Below, piece by piece: positions 23,957-32,788 of a DNA stretch of 64,000 bases. This DNA comes from Bacillus sp. FJAT-14578 (GTDB lineage Bacteria > Bacillota > Bacilli > Bacillales > Bacillaceae_H), in NCBI RefSeq assembly GCF_000504165.1, contig NZ_AYSE01000006.1:372001-436000 (forward strand), given 5' to 3'. Position 1 is the first letter of the stretch; every line of letters begins with the position of its first letter. Made by a program: the position numbers and the translations under genes. The notes under the pieces are model-generated. The model made no database searches, had not been told where the DNA came from, and saw only the letters and a list, made by a program, of their open reading frames with translations.

Positions 23957-25378
23957 TTAAGACGATGCTTGTTCATTATCCTCTTCCTTTTGCTTTTCCT
24001 TTTTTATTTGCGTTTGGAATTTCTTTTCTTTTAGTTCATCTCGTTTTTCTCGTTTTTGCTTTAACGAGGCATGGTCTGGATCGCGTTCATATACTTCACG
24101 CCGTTTCAACCGTTGCAACCCTTCTGGTACCAGATTGAATGCATCATCCGTCATGATGCCTGAAATACCTGTTCGCGACCTTTTTTCTTCCATATTTGGA
24201 TAGATCGTTTTAAAATAGTCATCTGCTCTTCCCGGTATATAATGTTGAGGCTCCGGATAAGCCGTAATCACCCCTTCAAAATTACGAAGTACGACTTTGT
24301 CAGCGCTTTGGGAAACGATATAATTTGGCTGAAGTGAAATTTTCCCGCCCCCCCCAGGCGCATCTACTACAAATGTCGGTACCGCATAGCCAGACGTATG
24401 TCCACGCAACCCTTCCATAATCTCTAAACCTTTGGCGACGGGGGCGCGGAAGTGACTGATTCCCTCTGACAAATCACATTGATAAATATAATAAGGACGC
24501 ACTCGAATTTTCACTAAATCATGCATCAATTGTTTCATAATAGCCACACTGTCATTTATCCCTGCCAGGATGACCGCTTGATTACCTACAGGAACACCCG
24601 CATTCACTAATCGTTCACACGCCTGTTTCGACTCCTCTGTAATTTCAATCGATGTATTAAAATGAGTATTTAGCCAAACAGGGTGATATTTTTTTAAGAT
24701 GTTGCATAGATTTTCAGTGATGCGTTGCGGAAAGACGACCGGGGCCCTTGTACCGATTCGGATAATTTCCACATGCGGAATGGCTCGTAAATTTTTTAAA
24801 ATATATTCTAAAATTTGATCATTGATCAATAATCCGTCTCCTCCAGAAATCAGGACATCGCGAACTTCCGGTGTTTGACTGATATACGAAATAGCCGCAT
24901 CCAATTGCTTTTTCGGTACGCCCATTCCAATCTGGCCGGAAAAGCGCCTGCGTGTACAATAACGGCAATACATTGAACATTGATTCGTAACTAAAAATAA
25001 TACGCGGTCAGGATATCGATGTGTTAAACCTGGAACGGGAGAATCTTCGTCTTCATGGAGAGGGTCTTCTAAATCGTATTTCGTTTTATAAATTTCTTTT
25101 CCAACCGGCACAGACTGCATCCTGATTGGGCAGCGAGGATCATCGGGGTTCATTAATGAAGCATAATACGGGGTAATATTAAGCGGGATCGTTTTGACGG
25201 ATATTTTGACTCCCTCTTCCTCTTCTGGTGTCAAACGAATCACTTTTTTTAAATCATCGAGTGTTCGAATCGTGTTGGTCAATTGCCAAATCCAGTCATT
25301 CCATTGACTTTCACTCACATCTTTCCAAAGTTCCACTTCCTTCCAATGGCGCTTTGGTTTGTATACACTATGCTGCAA
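23957..25378 (-). CDS. kamA: Lysine 2,3-aminomutase
   Basis: A 473-residue radical-SAM, PLP-dependent enzyme that converts L-lysine to L-beta-lysine. The iron-sulfur cluster motif CSMYCRYC lies at residues 134-141; GGDGLLI follows for SAM, and PGGGGKISL carries the PLP lysine. The C-terminal tail (from about 415) is long and charged (KREKRDELKEKK, EEDNEQASS). TTG start with AAGGAGG at 9 bases. In B. subtilis kamA heads a lysine-catabolic cluster expressed in sporulation; here only yokU follows, and the yodQ homologue lies apart at 26268. Confidence 0.95.
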   Translation of the reverse strand: MQHSVYKPKRHWKEVELWKDVSESQWNDWIWQLTNTIRTLDDLKKVIRLTPEEEEGVKISVKTIPLNITPYYASLMNPDDPRCPIRMQSVPVGKEIYKTKYDLEDPLHEDEDSPVPGLTHRYPDRVLFLVTNQCSMYCRYCTRRRFSGQIGMGVPKKQLDAAISYISQTPEVRDVLISGGDGLLINDQILEYILKNLRAIPHVEIIRIGTRAPVVFPQRITENLCNILKKYHPVWLNTHFNTSIEITEESKQACERLVNAGVPVGNQAVILAGINDSVAIMKQLMHDLVKIRVRPYYIYQCDLSEGISHFRAPVAKGLEIMEGLRGHTSGYAVPTFVVDAPGGGGKISLQPNYIVSQSADKVVLRNFEGVITAYPEPQHYIPGRADDYFKTIYPNMEEKRSRTGISGIMTDDAFNLVPEGLQRLKRREVYERDPDHASLKQKREKRDELKEKKFQTQIKKEKQKEEDNEQASS

Positions 25379-25693
25379 TGAAACCGCCTCCTTAAAGCCG
25401 TGGAAACATAAATGCCCAGGGCGCTTATTACCTTTATATGTTTGAATAAAGAAATTTGCTATTCTTTTTCTTTAAGGTAATGGCTTCATTGCTCTTCCTC
25501 TAACAGGCAATAACCGTTCAATAAAATAATGATTATTCCCTTTTTCCATGTTTACTTTTATGATTTTGTTACGCGCTCAATTCGGTAAAAGAAAATGATT
25601 ATATCTATATTTATATAGAAAAAGGGCAGTTTATAACAAGCGTACATGCCCTTGATAGAAAAATAATCAATTGAAGCGGGGAAGGGCCAAAAC

Positions 25694-25721
25694 TTGAAGT
25701 CACGGCTTGTTCCTATATAAT
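25694..25721 (+). promoter_or_regulatory. SigmaA promoter of mscL
   Basis: -35 TTGAAG (25694-25699), 16-base spacer, -10 TATAAT (25716-25721). The rest of the 390-base gap between kamA and mscL holds nothing else I recognise. Confidence 0.6.
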
Positions 25722-25769
25722 AGAAAGGCATATACATACTTATTTTCACTATGTTCGGAGGTATTGATA

Positions 25770-26174
25770 ATGTGGCAAGAATTTAAGAAATTTGCTGTAA
25801 AAGGAAATGTGATCGATTTGGCGGTCGGTGTGATTATTGGGGCGGCGTTCGGGAAAATTGTAACATCGCTTGTCAATGATTTGATTATGCCGCTTGTCGG
25901 CCTGCTGCTTGGGGGGATTGACTTTTCCAACTTAAGCGTAAAATTTGGAAAAGCCGTGATTAAATACGGAGCTTTTTTACAGACCGTCGTCGACTTTTTC
26001 ATCATTGCGTTTTCTGTTTTTCTTTTTGTCCGCTTTTACCAAAAGCTGCAGAGGAAAGAAGCGGAAGAACCATCCGCTTCATCTGTTCCACCCCTTACAA
26101 AAGATCAGGAATTGTTGGCGGAAATTCGAGACTTATTGAAACATCAAAGCAAGGGGGAAAGAGATTATTCTTAA
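25770..26174 (+). CDS. mscL: Large-conductance mechanosensitive channel
   Basis: A 134-residue MscL, a homopentameric osmotic safety valve. Amphipathic N-terminus [20 protein letters not shown], first helix [20 protein letters not shown], periplasm-equivalent loop, second helix [17 protein letters not shown] and the C-terminal bundle [10 protein letters not shown]. The ATG at 25770 follows GGAGG. Monocistronic; a repeat hairpin follows. Confidence 0.97.
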   Translation: MWQEFKKFAVKGNVIDLAVGVIIGAAFGKIVTSLVNDLIMPLVGLLLGGIDFSNLSVKFGKAVIKYGAFLQTVVDFFIIAFSVFLFVRFYQKLQRKEAEEPSASSVPPLTKDQELLAEIRDLLKHQSKGERDYS

Positions 26175-26195
26175 CGTCTAGAGCGGAAAATCACT

Positions 26196-26260
26196 AGAAT
26201 CGTTTTTTATGGAAAGGACCCGCCAATGAACTCCTGAACCGGTTTTTCACGGCGGGTCCT
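26196..26260 (+). repeat. Bipartite terminator repeat, hairpin Y only
   Basis: Y 26211-26260 (AAAGGACCCGCC with GGCGGGTCC). Lies between convergent mscL and the M20 gene and can serve both as terminator. Confidence 0.7.
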
Positions 26261-26267
26261 CCTCATT

Positions 26268-27539
26268 CTATCCATCAACTGTACCGCACCAATTTATCAC
26301 TGTTAACGCGATAATTTCCGCTGCTTCGAATACGTGCTCCAATTCAATATATTCATCTGGAAAATGGGCCGATTCCGTTTTCCCTGGACCAAACAGAATG
26401 ACGGGAATATGTCCTATATTCGTTAAAATGCTTCCGTCTGTTCCCTGTGTAGAAACTCCCATGGCTGGTTCCTCTCTTTTAACAAGCTTATATTGAGATG
26501 TTAATACTTTGACCAGTTCGTGACTTGGTTCCACTTCACAGGGCTGACACTGGGCTCCAAACCACTCCAACACGACAGGGTACTTCCCAAAACAAGGATA
26601 CATTTCTTGCAGCCTCTCAAGCCACTCCCCCATTTCATGACGCGCTTCGGTCAACGTTTCACTCAAGGCAACTCCCATTCTTCCTTCAAGCGTCACCGTA
26701 TCCGTAAAAGAAGAAGGCCATGTGCCTCCCTCTATTTTCCCGATTGTGATTGAGGTTGGCAAGGCCGCTCGCTTGGATAAAGAATCTTGAAGACGGTGGT
26801 TTCGTAGCGCCTCAAGTTCACGCAAATGACCAATGACGATGATTGCCTTCTCAATGGCCGTTCCCTCTTCAACATTTGTCTTGCCATATCCGCACTGTCC
26901 TTTCACCTTAATTCGGAACCACATCGAACCTTGTTGTTTCAAAAAAATTTGCATATTCGTCGGCTTCGGAATAAGGGCGGCATCGGCCTGATATCCTCTT
27001 AATAGACAAGCAAGTGTACCTGCCCCACCGCTTTTTTCTTCAATGACACTTTGGAAAATAAGATCTCCTTTTAAAGAGATACCTAATGAAATAATGGCCT
27101 CCATGGCCAACAATGATGCAGTCTGTCCTCCTTTCATATCACTCGATCCACGTCCGTACAACTTTCCATCTTTGATATGGGCGCTGTAAGGATCATACGT
27201 CCACAAGCTTTCATCTCCCTCAGGGACAACATCAATATGTCCGTTTAAAATGATGGAACGCCCTCCCCCTGCGCCTTTTAACACCGCTACAACATTTGGG
27301 CTATCTTCAAAAGACGTCCTCGTTGCAGCGAATCCTGCATGCTGCTGTAACTGGCGAGCGTTGGGTGTCCAAATATCAATAGGCAGACCAAGTTGCCTTA
27401 ATTTTTCTACAATCAAAGCTTGCGCATATTTTTCTGCTCCTTGAACGCTTGCTTCCTGAACAAGACGTTTTAAAATCCGCGTTCCCCTCAACCGATTATC
27501 GAATAGCCATTGGTGAATACGTTCTTTATACTGCTCCAA
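26268..27539 (-). CDS. M20-family deacylase homologue (YodQ-like), altered active site
   Basis: A 423-residue ArgE/DapE-type M20 protein, closest in plan to YodQ of the B. subtilis kamA cluster. Zinc motifs present: NGHIDVVPEG, GRGSSDMKGG and VIEEKSGG, with the final His in ESAHFPDE. Two usually invariant residues are changed: the metal-ligand Glu of EPT is Lys (IPKPT), and the dimer-domain His of AHGGT is Tyr (CGYGKT). Each is explained by one transition. Activity may be lost or changed. TTG 27539 is preceded by GAGGAG at 8 bases; the frame opens 16 codons earlier without a ribosome binding site. Confidence 0.82.
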   Translation of the reverse strand: MEQYKERIHQWLFDNRLRGTRILKRLVQEASVQGAEKYAQALIVEKLRQLGLPIDIWTPNARQLQQHAGFAATRTSFEDSPNVVAVLKGAGGGRSIILNGHIDVVPEGDESLWTYDPYSAHIKDGKLYGRGSSDMKGGQTASLLAMEAIISLGISLKGDLIFQSVIEEKSGGAGTLACLLRGYQADAALIPKPTNMQIFLKQQGSMWFRIKVKGQCGYGKTNVEEGTAIEKAIIVIGHLRELEALRNHRLQDSLSKRAALPTSITIGKIEGGTWPSSFTDTVTLEGRMGVALSETLTEARHEMGEWLERLQEMYPCFGKYPVVLEWFGAQCQPCEVEPSHELVKVLTSQYKLVKREEPAMGVSTQGTDGSILTNIGHIPVILFGPGKTESAHFPDEYIELEHVFEAAEIIALTVINWCGTVDG

Positions 27540-27587
27540 TTCTTTATCTCCTCTCTGTTTCTGATCAATTGGCGAATAAAAACTCAA

Positions 27588-27936
27588 TAACTATTTCTTC
27601 ATAACCCAAAGAGAATAAAGCAGCTTGTCGATTCCGCGTTTCACTCATTTTAGAAGGCTGATTGAAACGCACATTGATGCGATTCCAACCAGCCTTCTGA
27701 CCTCAACTGCCTTGCCGTTTCTCACTTGATGTAACCTTTCCAAAGATTAAATAGTCTTTACTAATGAATATGATAAAACCTTGCATTTCTTTCCTTGGAA
27801 ATGATGGTACATAAGCGCTAGTTAAGAGAAGACAGCAGGTTAATAACGGAGGGGCACCAAACTAAGATTGACAAAAAAGCCAGTACATAACATTCTCTTT
27901 CCCTGATGGACGTTTCCTGCATCCCATAAAAACCAA
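27588..27936. other. Intergenic stretch with one imperfect hairpin
   Basis: A long imperfect hairpin at 27652-27698 (AGAAGGCTG...CAGCCTTCT with further inner pairing TTGaAACGCA/TGCGaTTcCAA). Nothing else recognised. Confidence 0.5.
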
Positions 27937-27972
27937 TGCTCTCTTCTCATTGAGCTGTTTTTTAAGAGAGCA
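27937..27972 (-). terminator. Terminator overlapping the CPBP stop
   Basis: TGCTCTCTT with AAGAGAGCA, then TTGGTTTTT on the minus strand. Confidence 0.6.
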
Positions 27973-28747
27973 TATAAGCGATTTGGTTAATAACAAAATG
28001 AAGCATAAAATCAGCTGTCATATGGGCGATAATAGCGTATTCGAGTCCTTTTTTCCAGTATAAGTAACCAAAGCCGATTCCCATTATACTGTTGATTACA
28101 ATGACTCTCGAAATGACCAAAGGTGTAAGCGTTTCATAAATATCCGCAGCAACCCCTAAATGCCCTGCCCCAAAAATAAGAGCCGCAAGAACAATTCCCG
28201 TCCAATACATCCAAGCCGGTACCTTCGATTGGTGTCGAGCAAATAACTTGGACAAACCCCATACGATAATGGTCATCCAACCAAGACGCAAGGAAATCTC
28301 TTCTATTACACCACCTTGAAAAATCGTCGACAGCCCCATCCACTACTTTACCTTGAGCTCTTCCGGATTAATCAGTAAGTGTTTCGTTAAAGGAGAAAAA
28401 ACGAGTTGATCTATCATCACTAATAAAACGCTGCCGATTACTCCCCATCCTAACGCCAGCTTGATTCCTCTATAATCCCAAGCAGGTCTGTCAGTCCCAT
28501 AAATAAGAGAACGAATCCAACCATAATTCAAATGAACTTTTGGAGCAAGTTTGGCTCCGATGAAACTAAAAAGAAATGTGCTGATCGCCATGTTCAAAAA
28601 TGAGCCGGCAATTAATTGTGAAGCTGACACGCCTTTTTCCTCCAATCCCAGGGCTGTAATTTCTAATATATATGGAATCGTCACTGCAAACGCCACTACG
28701 GAAAAAACAGCTAAAACTACCGCCAACTTCAATGTTTTTACCTTCAT
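27962..28747 (-). pseudogene. CPBP-family membrane protease gene split by an amber codon
   Basis: One reading frame (ATG 28747, AAAGGGGAG at 8 bases) runs for about 134 codons (MKVKTLKLAVVLAVFSVVAF at the start, four membrane segments), reaches TAG at 28343-28345, and continues in the same frame with TGG ATG GGG CTG for 126 more codons. The second half carries the CPBP motifs EEISLR, FGAGH and AHMTAD. CPBP proteins are membrane metalloproteases with CAAX-protease or bacteriocin-immunity roles. The intact product would be about 261 residues. The stop separates the first helices from the catalytic motifs. No binding site precedes the second ATG, so this is most simply a recent nonsense mutation. 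Confidence 0.8.
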
Positions 28748-28880
28748 GATCTTCTCCCCTTTTATATTATCAATTTTTATTTTATTATCATATTTGATAA
28801 TATTATATGCTTCATTTCCACTCTCTGTCAATATGAAAGAGCTAATCGAGAGGAAAATTTTGTTAAGCACCAATATGTTC

Positions 28881-29009
28881 TTAATAAATATCATGTCCTT
28901 TATCGATTAATAACACCTTTGCTTCAGGCATTTTTAATGTTAATTCATAACAAGTAAAGATTCCTGCTGGACCTGCTCCAACCACGATGACATCATAATT
29001 AGGTTTCAT
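28881..29009 (-). pseudogene. N-terminal stub of an FAD-dependent oxidoreductase
   Basis: 42 residues: MKPNYDVIVVGAGPAGIFTC is a complete dinucleotide-binding start (GxGxxG), followed by YELTLKMPEAKVLLIDKGHDIY, then TAA. It matches the first residues of a family of FAD-dependent dehydrogenases normally over 450 residues long. Coding similarity ends abruptly at GHDIY, and the sequence after it is the CPBP upstream region, which suggests a deletion junction at about 28880. No other part of the gene is in the window. Confidence 0.75.
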
Positions 29010-29209
29010 TGAACATTCCCCCGACTGCATTTATTTTCTTTTCATTTATTTTCTTTTCATTTAATTTCGGCTTTTATTATTTTTTAACCATGTGTAACTA
29101 TATCAGATAAGGAAAAAACAGCAAATAATAAAAACGAACGTTTATATAAATTTCGACGTTAATGTTCGTGTTTGATTCTTTCGAAAAAGAAGGAAAACGT
29201 CATCGTCTT

Positions 29210-30613
29210 TTAAACTTGAACGTTTTCCTTTATAAGCGGCAACAATACTTCCACTTTCGTTCCTTCTCCTACTTTGCTTGAAAATGACATACGGCCGCCA
29301 TGCTGTTCAATAATCCGGTAACTAATCATTAAACCGAGCCCGGTTCCTGAAGGCTTCGTAGAATAAAAAGGCTCCCCGAGACGGACAAGATCTTCGTCCT
29401 TAATCCCGCACCCTTCATCTTGAATGGTGATTTTCGCCATCTGTTCCAATTTCTCTAATATGACAGTTAATGTCCCTTTTGCCATCGACTCCAATCCGTT
29501 TTGAATAATGTTAATCAAAACTTGCTTCAAACCATTCTCTTCACAATGGATATCTACCGACTCATCGGGTAAAAGGGTGTTTATTTGACAATCTTTATAG
29601 CTTGCATGCGTCGCCAGCAGTAACGTGACATGATTTAAAATTTGCTGCAGACTTTTTTTCGTATAATTACTTTCTTTTTTCGGCTTGGCGAGCGTCAAAA
29701 ATTCATGAATAATCGACTCCACACGATTCAATTCCTCCAACATAATGTCGCTGTATTCTTCATTATATTGTTTGGATGCCTTCAATAATTGAATAAAGCC
29801 TTTAATGGCGGTCATCGGATTACGAATTTCATGAGCCACTCCGGCTGCTAGCTTACTGACGATTGTCAACTTTTCTGATTGATTCACCATCTCATCATAA
29901 TGTTTCCGATCGGTAATATCCCTGATAAAATACTGAATGGCATCCTCACCTTTAAACTTCACCCTCGTAGCAGAAGACTCAATGGAAACGATACCTCTAT
30001 CGGTTACCAAGTTCACTTCCGCTCTCGATTCAATGGGCAATCCATGCATTAAGCGGTTCATCCGTTCCTGGACAAACGAAAGATGTTTCGGATGAATAAA
30101 ATCCAAAAACGACCTTCCGATGTATTCTTCTTTTTTTGTTTCGCCTAAGAGATTCACACCCGCGGGGTTCATATATTGAATCACCCCATTAACCGTGACA
30201 ATAAAAGCATCCTGGCTTTGCTTGATAAACTGTTTATACTGTTTCATTTTCCGGATGATTTCTTCTTGTTTTTGAATGTTATGCGAGAATTCTTTCCATT
30301 GCAGAATGAGCAATGGCTCTTTGTACTCCTCCAAATTCAGCCGTTGCATATAAATATGTAACAAATGTTGATGAACGCTCGTTTTGATGAGATCAAACTT
30401 TTCGTCGCTCTCCATCATCTCCACAAATTCTTCTTTTTTCACTGATAATAAATGATAAACATCATTGAGATCTTCGCCGATGATAGACGCCTTGTCCAGT
30501 CGATGCACTGCCAAAAAAGCATCATTTACAAATAAAATTTTTCCGCTTTGTTTCATCACAAGTGATGGTACAATCGACACATTAAATAACTCTTGAAATA
30601 AGAATTTATCCAT
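29210..30613 (-). CDS. Soluble PAS-domain sensor histidine kinase (sporulation-kinase type)
   Basis: A 467-residue kinase with no membrane segment. An N-terminal PAS-like domain (about residues 5-105), a second PAS with PAC (about 125-240, with DAFIVTVNGVIQYMNPAG and IRDITDRKHY), HisKA with phospho-His about H261 in VAHEIRNPMTAIKGFIQ, and HATPase with NGLES, DEGCGIKDED and GTGLGL. No response regulator lies next to it. Orphan kinases of this architecture (KinA and KinE type) feed the Spo0F phosphorelay, which is the most likely role (inference). Start ATG 30613. Confidence 0.9.
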   Translation of the reverse strand: MDKFLFQELFNVSIVPSLVMKQSGKILFVNDAFLAVHRLDKASIIGEDLNDVYHLLSVKKEEFVEMMESDEKFDLIKTSVHQHLLHIYMQRLNLEEYKEPLLILQWKEFSHNIQKQEEIIRKMKQYKQFIKQSQDAFIVTVNGVIQYMNPAGVNLLGETKKEEYIGRSFLDFIHPKHLSFVQERMNRLMHGLPIESRAEVNLVTDRGIVSIESSATRVKFKGEDAIQYFIRDITDRKHYDEMVNQSEKLTIVSKLAAGVAHEIRNPMTAIKGFIQLLKASKQYNEEYSDIMLEELNRVESIIHEFLTLAKPKKESNYTKKSLQQILNHVTLLLATHASYKDCQINTLLPDESVDIHCEENGLKQVLINIIQNGLESMAKGTLTVILEKLEQMAKITIQDEGCGIKDEDLVRLGEPFYSTKPSGTGLGLMISYRIIEQHGGRMSFSSKVGEGTKVEVLLPLIKENVQV

Positions 30614-30758
30614 ATATTCACCCTCATTTACGAGTTCCTACCTAATAGTATAATATGGAAATCCGTGGTTTTGTATCATTTTTATTAAAATATTAATAAA
30701 AGTTTATTTTTTCAGTATTCTAAAATGAACAAACTGCCTTTTTTATAGATTGAAAGAA

Positions 30759-30780
30759 AGGCAGTCTTAAATGACTGCCT
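30759..30780 (-). terminator. Terminator of the YjcZ-like gene
   Basis: AGGCAGTC-TTAAAT-GACTGCCT, then CTTTCTTTC on the minus strand. Confidence 0.7.
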
Positions 30781-30793
30781 GCCTTCAGCCTTT

Positions 30794-30949
30794 TCAATAT
30801 TTTACACAACAAGCTCCGATAATAATCAATAAAATAAACAGCACAACAATTAAAGCGAAGCCATGGCCGTAACCAGTTCCGCAATGACCTCCGTATGGGT
30901 AAACATAATCGCATCCGCATGGATTGTAGTGTCCGTAATGCATAATCAT
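30794..30949 (-). CDS. YjcZ-family tiny sporulation membrane protein
   Basis: 51 residues: Tyr/Gly/His/Cys-rich head ([30 protein letters not shown]) and one helix ([19 protein letters not shown]). The [20 protein letters not shown] pattern is the hallmark of the YjcZ tiny membrane protein family of Bacillus, which is linked to sporulation. GAGGAGCGGTT precedes the ATG. This is shorter than most gene finders accept. Several Cys residues and the Tyr content suggest a cross-linked coat or membrane component (inference). Confidence 0.82.
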   Translation of the reverse strand: MIMHYGHYNPCGCDYVYPYGGHCGTGYGHGFALIVVLFILLIIIGACCVKY

Positions 30950-31174
30950 AACCGCTCCTCACCTATTAGATTCATTTGCTACAATCATACAATATGTAAG
31001 CATAGGTTGGACTGTATGTGCATTCGCCCATTTTTTCATCTTTTTTTAGTCATTGACCCAATGATAACCATTCAATCGTTTCATCTATATCCCCTTTTGG
31101 CCATTGCTTTCATGCTGTTCTCTTCATATACTTAGATGGATAACGATTTTCAATCAGGAAAGAGGAGTTTTACC

Positions 31175-31765
31175 GTGAAATTTTTCTTAAAAAACTTTAT
31201 TAATGGATTGCTGACAATTGTTCCTATTATTCTTGTACTTTATGTGGGGTTTCGAATTTTTACATTTTTGGATAGTCTCCTAGGGAACGTCTTAAAACCT
31301 TATTTACAGGAAGACTACATTCCAGGCATCGGAATTCTGCTTACCCTTGTCCTTATTACGTTGCTCGGCTGGTTATCAACACAATTTTTAACCGGAAAAA
31401 TCATTAGCTTGATCGATCGTCTCTTGGAACGCATCCCTCTTATCAAAACATTGTACTCCGTTATCAAAGACACTTTTCAATCTTTTCTTGGAGAGAAAAA
31501 ATCTTTTTCAAAAGTGGCTCTTGTAAAACTGCCCCAAACGTCCATGAAGGTGATTGGCTTCGTTACATCGGAAGAGGTCGAAGCGTTTGCAGATCCCCTT
31601 AAAGACCACCTAGCCGTATACATCCCTCAGACGTTTCAAGTAGCCGGATTCACTTTTTTGATTCCAAAAGAAGACGTAGAGTTTCTTGACGTTAAGCCGG
31701 AAGATGCGATGAAATTCGTCTTATCCGGAGGAGTGACAAGTACGAAAAATAAAGAAAGAGGATGA
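31175..31765 (+). CDS. DUF502-family membrane protein
   Basis: A 196-residue protein with two N-terminal membrane helices (residues about 8-30 and 50-72), then LIDRLLERIPLIKTLYSVIKDTFQ, the conserved core of DUF502, and a soluble C-terminal beta domain (VALVKLPQTSMKVIGFVTSE). GTG start at 31175 with AGAGGAG at 8 bases; an ATG 13 codons upstream has no ribosome binding site. Function of DUF502 proteins is not established. Followed directly by a repeat element. Confidence 0.85.
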   Translation: MKFFLKNFINGLLTIVPIILVLYVGFRIFTFLDSLLGNVLKPYLQEDYIPGIGILLTLVLITLLGWLSTQFLTGKIISLIDRLLERIPLIKTLYSVIKDTFQSFLGEKKSFSKVALVKLPQTSMKVIGFVTSEEVEAFADPLKDHLAVYIPQTFQVAGFTFLIPKEDVEFLDVKPEDAMKFVLSGGVTSTKNKERG

Positions 31766-31851
31766 TGCAAAAGGCTGCCTTTTGCATCATCCTCTCCAAA
31801 GAACCCGTCATGAAAATCCAGTAATACCAAGGATTATGTGATGGGTTCTTT
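31758..31851 (-). repeat. Bipartite terminator repeat (X, Y)
   Basis: X 31758-31795 (GAGGATGATGCAAAAGG with CCTTTTGCATCATCCTC) and Y 31796-31851 (AAAGAACCCgTCA ... TGAtGGGTTCTTT enclosing AATCC/GGATT). Lies between convergent genes. Confidence 0.85.
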
Positions 31852-32318
31852 TATCCTTTTGTTTTTTTAGATAACGTGTAAGTGAATAAATAAAGTAAAA
31901 TACAAAACATCAATAAAGGCGTTACCGCTTGCTTGAGCGGTTCAATCATATATCCTACAAATGGAATATGATATAAATAGGCTCCTTTCCACAGTTCTTC
32001 ATTTGCTCCTGGCCACTTTGATTTTGTCCCAATGAGAATGGACATCCATTCCTGATCGCCTTGTTGTTCATCTCCCATAACTTTTTGCTTCGAAACCAAC
32101 TCTTTTGCAACGGATGTTTCACTTTCCAACGGCTTAGAGATCACGATAGAGCCGATTGGAACCTCGCCGTTCTCGTTTTTTTCCTCATGGACGATACTCA
32201 CCTGGAACCCAAATGCCACAGGTATAAGAGCAGAGAATAACATAGCGAACAAGACCGCATACAAAACGAGCAGATATCGAAAGACTGAGAATAACCGATC
32301 AGTTTTTGGAATGGTCAT
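31851..32318 (-). CDS. SipW-like membrane protein lacking signal-peptidase catalytic residues
   Basis: 155 residues: N-terminal helix (YLLVLYAVLFAMLFSALIPVAF), an extracytoplasmic domain and two C-terminal helices ending KKTKG. Segments PIGSIVISKPL and YLYHIPFVGYMIEPLKQ resemble the endoplasmic-type signal peptidase SipW (PVGSxVxxKP, HIPYLGY). The region that should hold the catalytic Ser (SGSMEPT) reads VHEEKNENGEV, and the later His motif is absent. It is therefore probably not a peptidase; a chaperone or regulator derived from one is possible. AGGGAGACAAGCGAA precedes the ATG. It overlaps the gene before it by 20 bases. Confidence 0.6.
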   Translation of the reverse strand: MTIPKTDRLFSVFRYLLVLYAVLFAMLFSALIPVAFGFQVSIVHEEKNENGEVPIGSIVISKPLESETSVAKELVSKQKVMGDEQQGDQEWMSILIGTKSKWPGANEELWKGAYLYHIPFVGYMIEPLKQAVTPLLMFCILLYLFTYTLSKKTKG

Positions 32319-32487
32319 TTCGCTTGTCTCCCTTCTCTTGTATCGAAACTTCTTTCTCTTTTAATTCATATAAAGGCGGTTCCATATGCTTAATGGCGGC
32401 AGTATACATCGTAAAATGGCTCATAATTAAGATAAGCAAGGTTCCTATTATCATCAAACGAATCATCGTTAAGTAAAAGGCGCGCAT
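32299..32487 (-). CDS. Small membrane protein coupled to the SipW-like gene
   Basis: 62 residues with one N-terminal helix (MIRLMIIGTLLILIMSHF) and a charged C-terminus (YELKEKEVSIQEKGDKRND). It overlaps the SipW-like gene by 20 bases, so the two are translated together. A GGAGTGGGG-type binding site lies upstream. No family recognised. Confidence 0.6.
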   Translation of the reverse strand: MRAFYLTMIRLMIIGTLLILIMSHFTMYTAAIKHMEPPLYELKEKEVSIQEKGDKRNDHSKN

Positions 32488-32788
32488 ATCCCCACTCCTT
32501 TTTCTCTTCCTCTTCCTCTTATCTTATGTTCATTTCGTGAAATTGGTTATTCCGCCCGGCCTGAAAAAAACATCATATGTCCGCTGTAAGTGCCATATAT
32601 TTGTTACGTAGATGTAGCAAGTATGCAAAGTCTTTTGCTTTAGCTCTTTTCTCAAAGATCGTTCCTTTTTGCTTTTAGACCATCATTCTTGAGATGACGG
32701 TCCAAAAACAACCACGCTTACAAAAACAACCTTTGTTTTTATTTAAACATTATGTTTGACTCAGCCCATTTTAAAAGGAGTTGATCCT
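32488..32788. other. Divergent promoter region without recognised elements
   Basis: About 300 bases between the SipW-like pair and the DUF4397 gene. An imperfect GACCATCATTC / GATGACGGTC inverted repeat at about 32678-32704; no clear promoter or ORF. Confidence 0.4.
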
